Origin: Gemmatimonadota bacterium
GTDB lineage: Bacteria > Gemmatimonadota > Gemmatimonadetes > Gemmatimonadales > Gemmatimonadaceae
DNA length: 38,236 nucleotides
NCBI GenBank assembly: GCA_021299375.1
Contig: JAJTGR010000037.1
Location: 1 to 38,236, forward strand
Direction of reading: 5' to 3'
Positions 23,901 through 30,688 of the stretch are shown piece after piece (position 1 is the first letter of the stretch; each line of letters begins with the position of its first letter). The notes under the pieces are model-generated. The model was given only the letters and a program-made list of their open reading frames with translations, did no database searches and was not told the origin of the DNA. A program made the position numbers and the translations under genes.

Positions 23901-24565
23901 CGCTGTCGCTGCTGGCCACCAACACGCTCGCCGGCCTCGATCGGCTGCTGCATGGCGCGTCCATCAAGGGGTGGGGCCAGCCGCTGCTCCCCGATCGTCA
24001 GCTGCTCACCGTCACCGGCTTCGACGCCGCGGCCGGTCGCTATCGCTATGCCGTGAACGAGCGCTTCGGGACGCCCATCGCCACCCGCAATCCGTTCGGC
24101 GTGCCCTTTCAGCTGTCGCTGCGCGGACAGATCGCCATCGGCACCGAGCCGTCGCGCGCGAACCTGCGGGCGCTCAGCGGCAACGGTGGCGCCGACTCCA
24201 TCAGCGTCGTTCGTGCCCGCGTGGCCCGTCAGATTCCCTATCCCCTCGACAGTCTGCTGCGCGTGGCCGATTCGCTCGGGCTCGAGCTCACGCCCGCCCA
24301 GCGCACGACCATCACCGAGGCCAATCAGCAGTACCGCGTGGCAGCCGAGAAGGGGCTGGACGACATCGTGGCCCTCCTCACCAGCAACGGCGGACGTCCC
24401 GACCTCGGTGCCATCGCGCCCAGGCTGCAGCAGGCCAACCTCGTGCTCGTGAAGGCCATTCAGGAATCCCTCAAGATCGTGGAGCGCGCCCTCACCCCGG
24501 TGCAGTGGAACAGGCTGCCGGACCGGATCCGCTATCCGTTCGGCCAGCAGGGCCCCGGCGTCTAG
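20990..24565 (+). CDS. TonB-dependent-receptor-like outer-membrane protein with carboxypeptidase-like N-domain and helical C-tail
   Basis: The product is 1,191 aa. A Sec signal peptide (MRTLCLLFLTLVFTATPARV, cleaved near VAAQ) is followed by a carboxypeptidase-regulatory-like domain (residues about 30-110; ITGRVTGPDSVPLAGARVDV, SDGRYTLLFREGG), a plug domain (SVGGQPANQNNLTLDGSSFL, 185-215) and a long beta-barrel region. The domain order is that of OmpA-like/TonB-dependent transporter proteins; no clear TonB box is seen. The final 120 residues are atypical: a helical stretch with LTPAQRTTITEANQQYRVAA and ALTPVQWNRLPDRIRYPF, resembling the LTxxQ repeats of Spy-like periplasmic proteins. It has no Shine-Dalgarno sequence and a hairpin abuts the start. 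Its stop shares CTAG with the convergent kinase stop. The substrate is unknown. Confidence 0.88.
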   Translation: MRTLCLLFLTLVFTATPARVAAQIGTTTELITGRVTGPDSVPLAGARVDVTSVASGVTRRTTTRSDGRYTLLFREGGSQFRVTITALGMTPATFALNRRGDEDRLVADVRMSTTATTLAHVQVRARNARPGSAPASTAGASEAVIPPGYLVRFPVTPGDLNAAATLVPGVVAIAGGDSASGGVSVGGQPANQNNLTLDGSSFLFGSVPQNSVRAVRVVTNAYDPARGQFTGGQVATTTIAGTSRTLGTATLNAQPRPLQRPIVSTRTFDQRFTQGNAGVGIGGPLVKDRVFYFASLDLDQRHEPLASLLDVTPAISGNLGIAGDSLGRFLAFTDRAGLTRRTDAPDARITSSLSSLVRIDWDLSPTTALMVRADYRATQLNLARAGSLALPSVAGTSASQGGGVLTSLTSSLGGFINEFRAYVSRDRQAVSLDRPMPLGIVNVTSQLDGGRTGQAQLLFGGSASLPRTVESQLTEASNEVSRLLGGSHRLKLGLLVNAQRSRIDGVGNQQGTFLFNSLSDLDANRPALYARVLGRNTQQAGTTTGGLYLADAWRVSPSLQVVYGSRLEATRLSGLPAANGAVAQAFGARTDVWPTDVRLTPRVGFTYLLGNVAGIPSGTIKGGVGLFRGTIPTGLVTAVANGTGLPDAQQQVICTGAEVPVPDWSAFGAGDAAPDRCLGGPSVGVSATTRPAVLLFDQRFGAPEVWRASLGYTKQFRLRWAVAADVVYSHGTRSPLAVDRNLGPAGLSLADEGNRPVFAAPGEVIAATGAATGNGTRPQAAFGPVLAIGRGAQSRATQATLTLAGPSFRGGGTSFSYTWNRVRDISNGFGLGSAIATTDGNPNRLEWGPSDLERRHQVVAQQISNFPHGFELTFVGRLLSGARYTPMVNGDVNADGTRNDRAYVPRAEGTDDLSAGLRTLLLATDARAAACLRAQMGRIASRNSCTTPWTPQLDLQLNWRPRARRFDDRLTLSLLATNTLAGLDRLLHGASIKGWGQPLLPDRQLLTVTGFDAAAGRYRYAVNERFGTPIATRNPFGVPFQLSLRGQIAIGTEPSRANLRALSGNGGADSISVVRARVARQIPYPLDSLLRVADSLGLELTPAQRTTITEANQQYRVAAEKGLDDIVALLTSNGGRPDLGAIAPRLQQANLVLVKAIQESLKIVERALTPVQWNRLPDRIRYPFGQQGPGV

Positions 24566-26280
24566 TGCGAGGTGGGAGCGCCGGTGTCCGGTGCCATCGG
24601 GAGCTCCACGGCGAACGTGGCCCCAGTGGTGCGTGCGGCATCGGCGCCCTCGCCCTGGTCGACGTACACCCGGCCGTTGGCCCGCTCCACGAGATCGCGC
24701 ACCACGGCCAGCCCGATGCCGGTGCCGTGCACCGCACTCGACGCGGCAGTGTGTCCTCGTCGATACGGCAGCCAGATCAGCTGCTGCTCGCGGGCCGGAA
24801 TGCCCGGGCCCTGATCACGGATGGCCAGACGCACCCTGTCCGTACCCGACACCATGGCCTGCGCCGCGATCTGCACCGACTGACCGGCCGGGCCGTACTT
24901 GATGGCGTTGTCGAGCAGATTGAGCAGCACCTGATGCACATCGTCCGCCGGCGCCTGCACGGCGAGCGTCGCGGGCACACGGACATCCCACTGGACCCGG
25001 CGCTCGGCCGCCAGCGCGCCCAGCGTGTCGCAGGCCCGCTGCACCGCGTGGGCGAGCACGACCACGTCCTGCGCCGGCGGCGCCGCCTGCCCGGTGCGGA
25101 CGAACGTGAGCGTGCGATCGATGAGCAGCGACAGTCGCTCCGACTCCTTCTCGATCACGCGCAGGGCACGGGCACGGTCGGCGGGGTCCGGCAGCAGATC
25201 GAGCCGCAGCAGCTCGGCATACATGCGCACCTGGGTGAGCGGCGTGCGCAACTCGTGCGACACGCCCGCCACGAACGCGGCGCGCAGGCGCTGCGACTCC
25301 GTTTCGCGCCGCTGGTACTGCGCCCGCCACCACAGCAGCAGCACGCCGATGGTGAGCAGGGCGACAATACCGAACACCGCATCGGTGAGCAGCAGCGAGG
25401 GCTGGACCAGCGCCAGCAGCTCGGCCACTTCGCGCTCGCGCACGAGCACCCACGGCGTGCCGCGCACGGGACTCGTGGCATACACCACGGGGACCCCGCG
25501 CAACCCCAGTCCCAGGCCACCTCGCGGTGCGCCGGCGCGGGCGGCCGCCGGGTACACGCTGCGCGCCAGCGTGCCGGTATCCAGTGCGGCGCGCAGGCTG
25601 GCGGGGATCGACACCGTGGCCGGCGCCCGCGTGCCACCGCCTGCCTCACTCGCCGCGATGAGCTGCACGGGCCGTTCGGGCGCGCCACGACCGGCGGCCG
25701 GGGTCGGGGCGACGTCGGGGTTGAGCAGCAGGGCGGTCCGCTGACTGCGGTCGTCGGGAGCGGCCGCGTTGAAGTGCGGGAACGTGGCTTCGGTCACCGC
25801 CAGCCGCAGCACCACCGCCGCGCCACGCGGTGCCGAGTCGGCCACCGGGGCGCGGAACTCGACGAGACTCACCCGCTCGCCATCGCCCACCATCGTCTGC
25901 AGTCCCGCGCCGTCGGCAGGGCTGCCGGTGGCATCGAGGGTACCGTCGACATACCCGCCCTCGGCGACCATGGCCTGGATGATCGGCACCGCCTTGCCAC
26001 GCGTTGCACCGGACCCCGACACCGTCCCTACCGCACCCACCGCAGCCGCCACGAGGCGTGCATTGGTGGCCCGCACGTCCAGCCAGTCGGCCAGCAACTG
26101 GCTGGAGAGCGAGACCGACATGGGAAGGGCCCGCGCGTACTCGGCGAGAAACCCGCGCGCGTTCCGGCGATGCAGCGCCGCAATGGCCAGCGCGGCTGCG
26201 GCCGCCGCGCCCGTGACCAGCACGAGCCGCCGCCGCGTGAGCCACGGCCAGCGCGGAATGGGGGGCGCGCCGGTGGTCAT
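24562..26280 (-). CDS. membrane sensor histidine kinase
   Basis: The product is 572 aa. A first membrane helix (residues about 18-36) and a second (298-317, AVFGIVALLTIGVLLLWW) bracket a periplasmic sensor region of some 260 residues with no recognised family. The kinase core has an H-box VAGVSHELRTPLTQVRMY (His342), an N-box LLNLLDNAIKYGP, G1 DQGPGIP and G2 GTGIGLAVV. ATG 26280 overlaps the response regulator stop (ATGA), so regulator and kinase are coupled, regulator first. An upstream extension in frame overlaps the regulator and is not used. The stop codon is convergent with the outer-membrane receptor and shares four bases with it. Confidence 0.93.
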   Translation of the reverse strand: MTTGAPPIPRWPWLTRRRLVLVTGAAAAAALAIAALHRRNARGFLAEYARALPMSVSLSSQLLADWLDVRATNARLVAAAVGAVGTVSGSGATRGKAVPIIQAMVAEGGYVDGTLDATGSPADGAGLQTMVGDGERVSLVEFRAPVADSAPRGAAVVLRLAVTEATFPHFNAAAPDDRSQRTALLLNPDVAPTPAAGRGAPERPVQLIAASEAGGGTRAPATVSIPASLRAALDTGTLARSVYPAAARAGAPRGGLGLGLRGVPVVYATSPVRGTPWVLVREREVAELLALVQPSLLLTDAVFGIVALLTIGVLLLWWRAQYQRRETESQRLRAAFVAGVSHELRTPLTQVRMYAELLRLDLLPDPADRARALRVIEKESERLSLLIDRTLTFVRTGQAAPPAQDVVVLAHAVQRACDTLGALAAERRVQWDVRVPATLAVQAPADDVHQVLLNLLDNAIKYGPAGQSVQIAAQAMVSGTDRVRLAIRDQGPGIPAREQQLIWLPYRRGHTAASSAVHGTGIGLAVVRDLVERANGRVYVDQGEGADAARTTGATFAVELPMAPDTGAPTSH

Positions 26281-27044
26281 GGATCGAAGCGATAGCCGGT
26301 CTTGAACACCGTAACGATGTGGCGTGGACGCGAGGGCTCCGGTTCGATCTTGCGCCGCAACTCCGAGATGTGCAGGTCGACGGTGCGCGTCTGGATGTCC
26401 GGTGCATGGCCCCACACATCACGCAGCAGCGTCGCCCGGCTGAGCACGACGCCCGGCTGACGCAGGAACGTGAGCAGCAGCGCGAACTCCAGCGGCGACA
26501 GCGTCACCGGTTCACCATCGCGCCAGGCCCGCCGACCGACATCATCCACCAGCACCCGCCCGAAGCGTCGCCCCTCGGGCATGGACGCCACGCTCCCCTG
26601 GCTGCGCCGCAGCAGTGCCTGCACCCGCTCCACCAGCTCCAGCACGCCGAACGGTTTGGTCACGTAGTCGTCGGCACCGGCCCGGAAGCCGCGCACCTTG
26701 TCGGCCTCCTCACCGCGCGCGCTGAGGATGAGCACGGGCACCATGCAGCCGTGACGCCGCAGCTCGGCGAGCACCGCGTAGCCGTCGGGCGGCGGGATCA
26801 TGAGGTCGAGAATGATGAGCGCCGGCGTGACTCCCTTCACGCGATCGAGCGCCTCGCGCCCGCTGCCCACCACGTCGACGGTGTGGCCCTGGGCCTCGAG
26901 CGTGCGCTGGAGGCCGAAGGCCAGATCGGCATTGTCCTCCACGATCAGCACATGCGCCGCTGCCGATGACTTCTCGGGCGGCAGAGCACTCGTCGCGGCG
27001 GTCACGGAGTCGATGGAGGACACCCGTGAAAGGTAGGCGGCCAC
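26277..27044 (-). CDS. OmpR/PhoB-family response regulator
   Basis: The product is 255 aa. A receiver domain begins near residue 31 (HVLIVEDNADL) with Asp80 in LIILDLMIPPPDGY as the phosphoryl site and Lys130 in DYVTKPFG. The C-terminal winged-helix output domain (about 155-255) has VTLSPLEFALLLTFLRQPG, the recognition region DIQTRTVDLHISELRRKIEP and VFKTGYRFDP. About 30 residues before the receiver are disordered-looking, so the true start could be later, but no better start codon is evident. It forms a two-gene operon with the kinase. The divergent 188 bp (27045-27231) in front of the M16 operon contains an 11-bp direct repeat, the usual spacing for this family's binding sites. Confidence 0.95.
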   Translation of the reverse strand: MAAYLSRVSSIDSVTAATSALPPEKSSAAAHVLIVEDNADLAFGLQRTLEAQGHTVDVVGSGREALDRVKGVTPALIILDLMIPPPDGYAVLAELRRHGCMVPVLILSARGEEADKVRGFRAGADDYVTKPFGVLELVERVQALLRRSQGSVASMPEGRRFGRVLVDDVGRRAWRDGEPVTLSPLEFALLLTFLRQPGVVLSRATLLRDVWGHAPDIQTRTVDLHISELRRKIEPEPSRPRHIVTVFKTGYRFDP

Positions 27045-27087
27045 GACCGCGCGGGAGAGTGCGCGCCCCGACCATGGCGGCCGGTCA

Positions 27088-27109
27088 GTTGTACGGAGGT
27101 TGTATGGAG
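27088..27109. promoter_or_regulatory. 11-bp direct repeat, candidate OmpR-type regulator site
   Basis: The words gttgtacggag (27088-27098) and gttgtatggag (27099-27109) are adjacent direct repeats with one mismatch. An 11-bp tandem spacing is typical for OmpR/PhoB-type proteins. A weaker gttgtaagcat lies at 27141-27151. The site is 44 bp upstream of the regulator start and about 120 bp upstream of the M16 operon, so it could control either or both. Confidence 0.55.
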
Positions 27110-27231
27110 CAGGGTCCGAACGCGGCGGTCACGTTCGGGGGTTGTAAGCATGCGCTGTACGCACTGCGTGCCGCGCACCGCACGCCGTATGGTTGGCAGC
27201 ACCATCACTCTCCCCATCCAACCGTGTGCGG

Positions 27232-28605
27232 ATGTCCATGTTGAATTCCTTTCGGCCGGCAGCGTACGGCGCCGTGGTCAGTCTCGTGCTGGCGTGTCAC
27301 GGCGACCCGCTGGATGCCCAATCCCGTACTCCCGTCGCGAGTGAGAGCTATACGCTGCCCAACGGGCTGCGGGTGATCCTCGCCGAGGATCATGCGGCGC
27401 AGGTCGTGACGGTGAACGTGTGGTACGATGTCGGGGCGCGCAACGAACCGCCCGGCCGTACCGGCTTCGCCCATCTCTTCGAACACATGATGTTTCAGGG
27501 CTCAGCCAACGTGGCCAAGGGCGATCACCTGTCGTTCGTGCAGCGTGCCGGCGGGACGCTGAACGGCACCACGGCCGAGGATCGTACCAACGACTTCCAG
27601 TCGCTTCCCTCCAATCGGCTCAACCTGGGGCTGTGGCTCGAAGCCGAGCGCATGCGCTCGCTGCGCATCACGCAGGAGCACTTCGAGAACCAGCGCGAGA
27701 CCGTGAAGGAGGAGCGCCGGCTGCGGCTCGACAATCCGCCGTACGCCGCGGCGTTCTATGCCGCCTTTGCCGGTCTCTTCGATCGTGAACGCTGCTTCGC
27801 GTACGGACACGAGATCATCGGCACCATGGATGATCTCAACGCCGCCACCCTCGACGACGTCACGGCGTTTCACCGCACGTACTACCGCCCCAACAACGCC
27901 ACGCTCGTGGTGACGGGCGACTTCGTGACGGCGGAGGCGAAGGCGCTGATCTCCCGGTACTTCAGCGACATCCCGCGCGGTCCCGCGCCGCCACCGGTCA
28001 CCTGTGACCAGCCGGCCAATCCCGGCGCACAGCGCCACCGCGTCACCGATGCCAAGGCCACGCTGCCGGCCGTGCTCATGCTGTGGCGCACCCCTGCCTA
28101 CGACAGCGCTGAATGGCCGGCTCTCGACCTGCTGCGCGTGGTGCTCGGCGGAGGAGCAAGCTCCCGGCTCAACCGGGCGGTGGTACGCGAGGCGAGGAGT
28201 GCCGCCTCCATCGAGGTGCTGCTCGGACTCGGCGCGCCGCGCCGTGGCCCCAACCTCTTCGGCATCCTCGCCTTCGCCAGTCCGGGGCGCTCGGCGGACT
28301 CCGTGGAGGTGCTGCTGCAACGGGAAGTGTCCAGGGTGGCCACCGAGGGCGTGACGGAGGAGGAGCTCACCAAGGCCAAGAACGTGTTCCGTGCCTCGCG
28401 GGTTGCCCAGCTCGCGACCAGTCTCGGACGCGCCGAGGCGCTGCAGACGGCGACGATGTTCCTCGGGTCCCCGGCCGCGCTGGGGCGCGATCTCGATCGC
28501 CATCAGGCGGTCACCGTGAACGACATCAGGCGTGCGGCCGAGGCCGTGCTCCGCACCGACAACAGCGCCGTCACCCACATCGTCCCGGCGACGAGGACCC
28601 CGTGA
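27232..28605 (+). CDS. M16 zinc peptidase, catalytic subunit
   Basis: The product is 457 aa. The inverted zinc-binding motif HLFEH (His81, Glu84, His85) and a Glu161 located 76 residues after the second His (in KEERRLRLDNPPY) complete the M16 active site. It is preceded by a signal peptide (MLNSFRPAAYGAVVSLVL, then ACHG with a possible lipobox Cys22), so it acts in the periplasm or on the membrane. The C-terminal half has the M16 inactive-domain fold (AVLMLWRTPAYDSAEWPALD). The start could be ATG 27232 or 27238. It is the first gene of a three-gene operon with overlapping starts (GTGA, ATGA). Such paired M16 enzymes digest small peptides or unfolded proteins. Confidence 0.95.
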   Translation: MSMLNSFRPAAYGAVVSLVLACHGDPLDAQSRTPVASESYTLPNGLRVILAEDHAAQVVTVNVWYDVGARNEPPGRTGFAHLFEHMMFQGSANVAKGDHLSFVQRAGGTLNGTTAEDRTNDFQSLPSNRLNLGLWLEAERMRSLRITQEHFENQRETVKEERRLRLDNPPYAAAFYAAFAGLFDRERCFAYGHEIIGTMDDLNAATLDDVTAFHRTYYRPNNATLVVTGDFVTAEAKALISRYFSDIPRGPAPPPVTCDQPANPGAQRHRVTDAKATLPAVLMLWRTPAYDSAEWPALDLLRVVLGGGASSRLNRAVVREARSAASIEVLLGLGAPRRGPNLFGILAFASPGRSADSVEVLLQREVSRVATEGVTEEELTKAKNVFRASRVAQLATSLGRAEALQTATMFLGSPAALGRDLDRHQAVTVNDIRRAAEAVLRTDNSAVTHIVPATRTP

Positions 28606-30146
28606 ACCTTCTGCACTCGTTTCCGCACATGTCTCCGCGCACGTTGCCGCGCGCGTTGCCGCACCTGTTTTCGCTGCGCACTGTGGCCGGCGCCGCCCTG
28701 CTGCTCGCGGCCGGCAGTTCGCTGCTCATGGCGCAGGCGCCATCCACCCCGCCGGCGCCGCTGCCGCTGCGATCGGCGTCGCTGCCCCCCTTTCAGGAGA
28801 TGACGCTGCGGAATGGCGTGCGGATGCTGCTCGTCGAGAACCATCGCCAGCCCTCGGTGGTGTTTCGGCTGGTGATGCCGGCCGGCGCCAGGTACGATGC
28901 CGCCGGCAAGTCCGGCACGGCCGCCCTGCTGGCCACGCTGCTCACCAAGGGCGCAGGCTCACGGACCGCCGAGCAGTTCACTGCCGCGATCGAGAACACG
29001 GGCGGCGGGCTGCAAGCGGTGGTCGACAGCGATTTCCTCAACGTGTTCGGCTCGGTGCTCTCCGACGCGGCGCCGCTGGCGTTCACCTTGCTCGGGGAGG
29101 CCGTCACCCGGCCCACGCTGGCCCCGGCGGAGTTCGCGCTCGCCCAGGCGCAGTCCTTGTCGGGGTTGCAGATGAGCAGTGCCTCGCCGGCGTTTCTCGC
29201 CACCACGACGCTGCTGGCCGGGCTGTACGGCACACATCCGTATGCCGCGGTCCCGACGCCGGCGACGGTGCGCGCCATCACGCCGGACGATGTCCGGCAG
29301 TTCCACACGAGTCATGTCCGGCCGCGTGGTGCGCTGCTGGTCGTGGCCGGTGACATCACCCCGGCGCAGCTGCGCGCCTGGGCGGGCGCGGCGTTCGCGA
29401 GCTGGACCGGCGCTCCGCCGGCATCAGGCGCTGCCGCACCGGCACCGCCATCCCGACGCCGTGCGGAGATCGTGCTCGTGCATCGTCCGGGATCGGTCCA
29501 GTCGAACATCCTGATCGGCAATCTCGCGCTCGGCCCCGCCGACTCGTCGCGGCTGGCCGCCGAGCTCGCGCTGCAGGTGCTGGGCGGCGGGAGTGATGGA
29601 CGCCTGTTCAAGGTGCTCCGGGAGCAGAAGAGTTGGACGTACGGTGCGTATGCCTCCATGAGCCGGCCGCTCGGACTCGGCCTGTTTCAGGCTTCGGCCG
29701 AGGTCCGCACCGCGGTCACCGACAGCGCCGTCACCGAGATGCTGGCGCAACTCGCCCGCCTTGGCCGGGAGCCGATACCGACCAAGGAGCTGGAGGACAC
29801 GCGCAGTGGCATGGTGGGCTCGTTCCCGCTCGCCATCGAAACCCCCGGAGGCCTTGCGGCGCTGGTGGCGTTCGTGAAGCTCTATGGCGTGCCGGCCGAC
29901 TATCTGCAGAGCTATCGCCTGAAGCTGAGCCGCGTGACCTCGGCCCAGGTGACGGCCGCCGCGCGTCGGGTCGTGCGCCCGGACGAGGCGCTGATCGTGG
30001 TCGTGGGCGATGCCGTGGCGCTGTACGACAAGCTCGCGGCCATTGCGCCCGTCACCCTGCGCAGCGCCGACGGCCGAGCACTCCAGCCGGCCGAGCTGAT
30101 GCCGAAGCGCACGCCACCCGGACCCAGCACTCGAGAGGACTCATGA
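28602..30146 (+). CDS. M16 peptidase-like partner subunit without zinc site
   Basis: The product is 514 aa from GTG 28602. The GTG overlaps the upstream TGA (GTGA) and has GAGGA four bases upstream; ATG 28629 is the alternative. A signal peptide follows (LRTVAGAALLLAAGSSLLMA). The position of the HxxEH motif reads TAALLATLLTKGAG, so no zinc site is left, while the R/Y region LREQKSWTYGAYASM, which closes on the substrate in the partner's cleft, is kept. This is the classical arrangement of heterodimeric bacterial M16B enzymes: one catalytic subunit and one substrate-binding subunit. It is probably periplasmic with its partner. Confidence 0.93.
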   Translation: MNLLHSFPHMSPRTLPRALPHLFSLRTVAGAALLLAAGSSLLMAQAPSTPPAPLPLRSASLPPFQEMTLRNGVRMLLVENHRQPSVVFRLVMPAGARYDAAGKSGTAALLATLLTKGAGSRTAEQFTAAIENTGGGLQAVVDSDFLNVFGSVLSDAAPLAFTLLGEAVTRPTLAPAEFALAQAQSLSGLQMSSASPAFLATTTLLAGLYGTHPYAAVPTPATVRAITPDDVRQFHTSHVRPRGALLVVAGDITPAQLRAWAGAAFASWTGAPPASGAAAPAPPSRRRAEIVLVHRPGSVQSNILIGNLALGPADSSRLAAELALQVLGGGSDGRLFKVLREQKSWTYGAYASMSRPLGLGLFQASAEVRTAVTDSAVTEMLAQLARLGREPIPTKELEDTRSGMVGSFPLAIETPGGLAALVAFVKLYGVPADYLQSYRLKLSRVTSAQVTAAARRVVRPDEALIVVVGDAVALYDKLAAIAPVTLRSADGRALQPAELMPKRTPPGPSTREDS

Positions 30147-30625
30147 AGCACCACGCGTTCCGCGCCGTTGTCGCCGGCCTGCTGTTGTGGACGGCGGCCG
30201 CCACCCCCGTTGCCGCCCAGACCAGCGATAGCACGGCGGTGCTGCAGCAACTCCAGCGCATGCTCGACGGCATGCGCACCCGCAACGCCGACGAGCTGCG
30301 CGCGGTGTTTCACGACCAGGTGCGCATGACGCTGCTGCGCCCCGCGCCGGGCGGCGGACGGCGCGCGGCGATTCTCACCGGCGAGCAGTTCATCGCCGCG
30401 GCCACCAATCCCAACGGGCCCGTGCTCGATGAGCCCATCCGCAACCCGGTCGTGCACCTCGATGCCGACCTGGCGGTCGTGTGGGCCGAGTACCAGGTGC
30501 GGAACGCCGGCAAGGTCAGCCACTGCGGGTACGACGCATTCACCTTCGTGCGCGTGGACGGCGTGTGGAAGCTCATCGCTGTGGCCGACACGTTTCGGCA
30601 GCAGGGGTGCGGCCCCGTGTGGTGA
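30143..30625 (+). CDS. secreted NTF2-like (SnoaL/DUF4440-type) protein
   Basis: The product is 160 aa with a signal peptide (MKHHAFRAVVAGLLLWTA, cleaved near VAAQ). The mature 135 residues look like the cone-shaped NTF2-like fold: a helical start (VLQQLQRMLDGMRTRNADELRAVF), then FHDQVRM, VVHLDADLAVVWAEYQVR and YDAFTFVRVDGVWKLIAVAD. The family includes enzymes and binding proteins; I cannot assign a role here. ATG 30143 overlaps the stop of the M16 partner (ATGA) with a GAGAGGA ribosome site, so it belongs to the M16 operon. A strong hairpin terminator follows 10 bases after the stop. Confidence 0.88.
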   Translation: MKHHAFRAVVAGLLLWTAAATPVAAQTSDSTAVLQQLQRMLDGMRTRNADELRAVFHDQVRMTLLRPAPGGGRRAAILTGEQFIAAATNPNGPVLDEPIRNPVVHLDADLAVVWAEYQVRNAGKVSHCGYDAFTFVRVDGVWKLIAVADTFRQQGCGPVW

Positions 30626-30635
30626 GTCGGAGGTG

Positions 30636-30663
30636 GGCCGGCCGCCCTGTCGGGCGGCCGGCC
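30636..30663. terminator. strong hairpin, bidirectional terminator candidate
   Basis: The sequence ggccggccgccc-tgtc-gggcggccggcc is a perfect 12-bp GC stem with a 4-base loop, located between the convergent M16 operon and the FG-GAP gene. There is no U-tract on either strand, so it may act by pausing or as a 3' stabiliser rather than a textbook intrinsic terminator. Confidence 0.8.
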
Positions 30664-30688
30664 GGTGAAGTCCCTCCCGCCGCACCGG

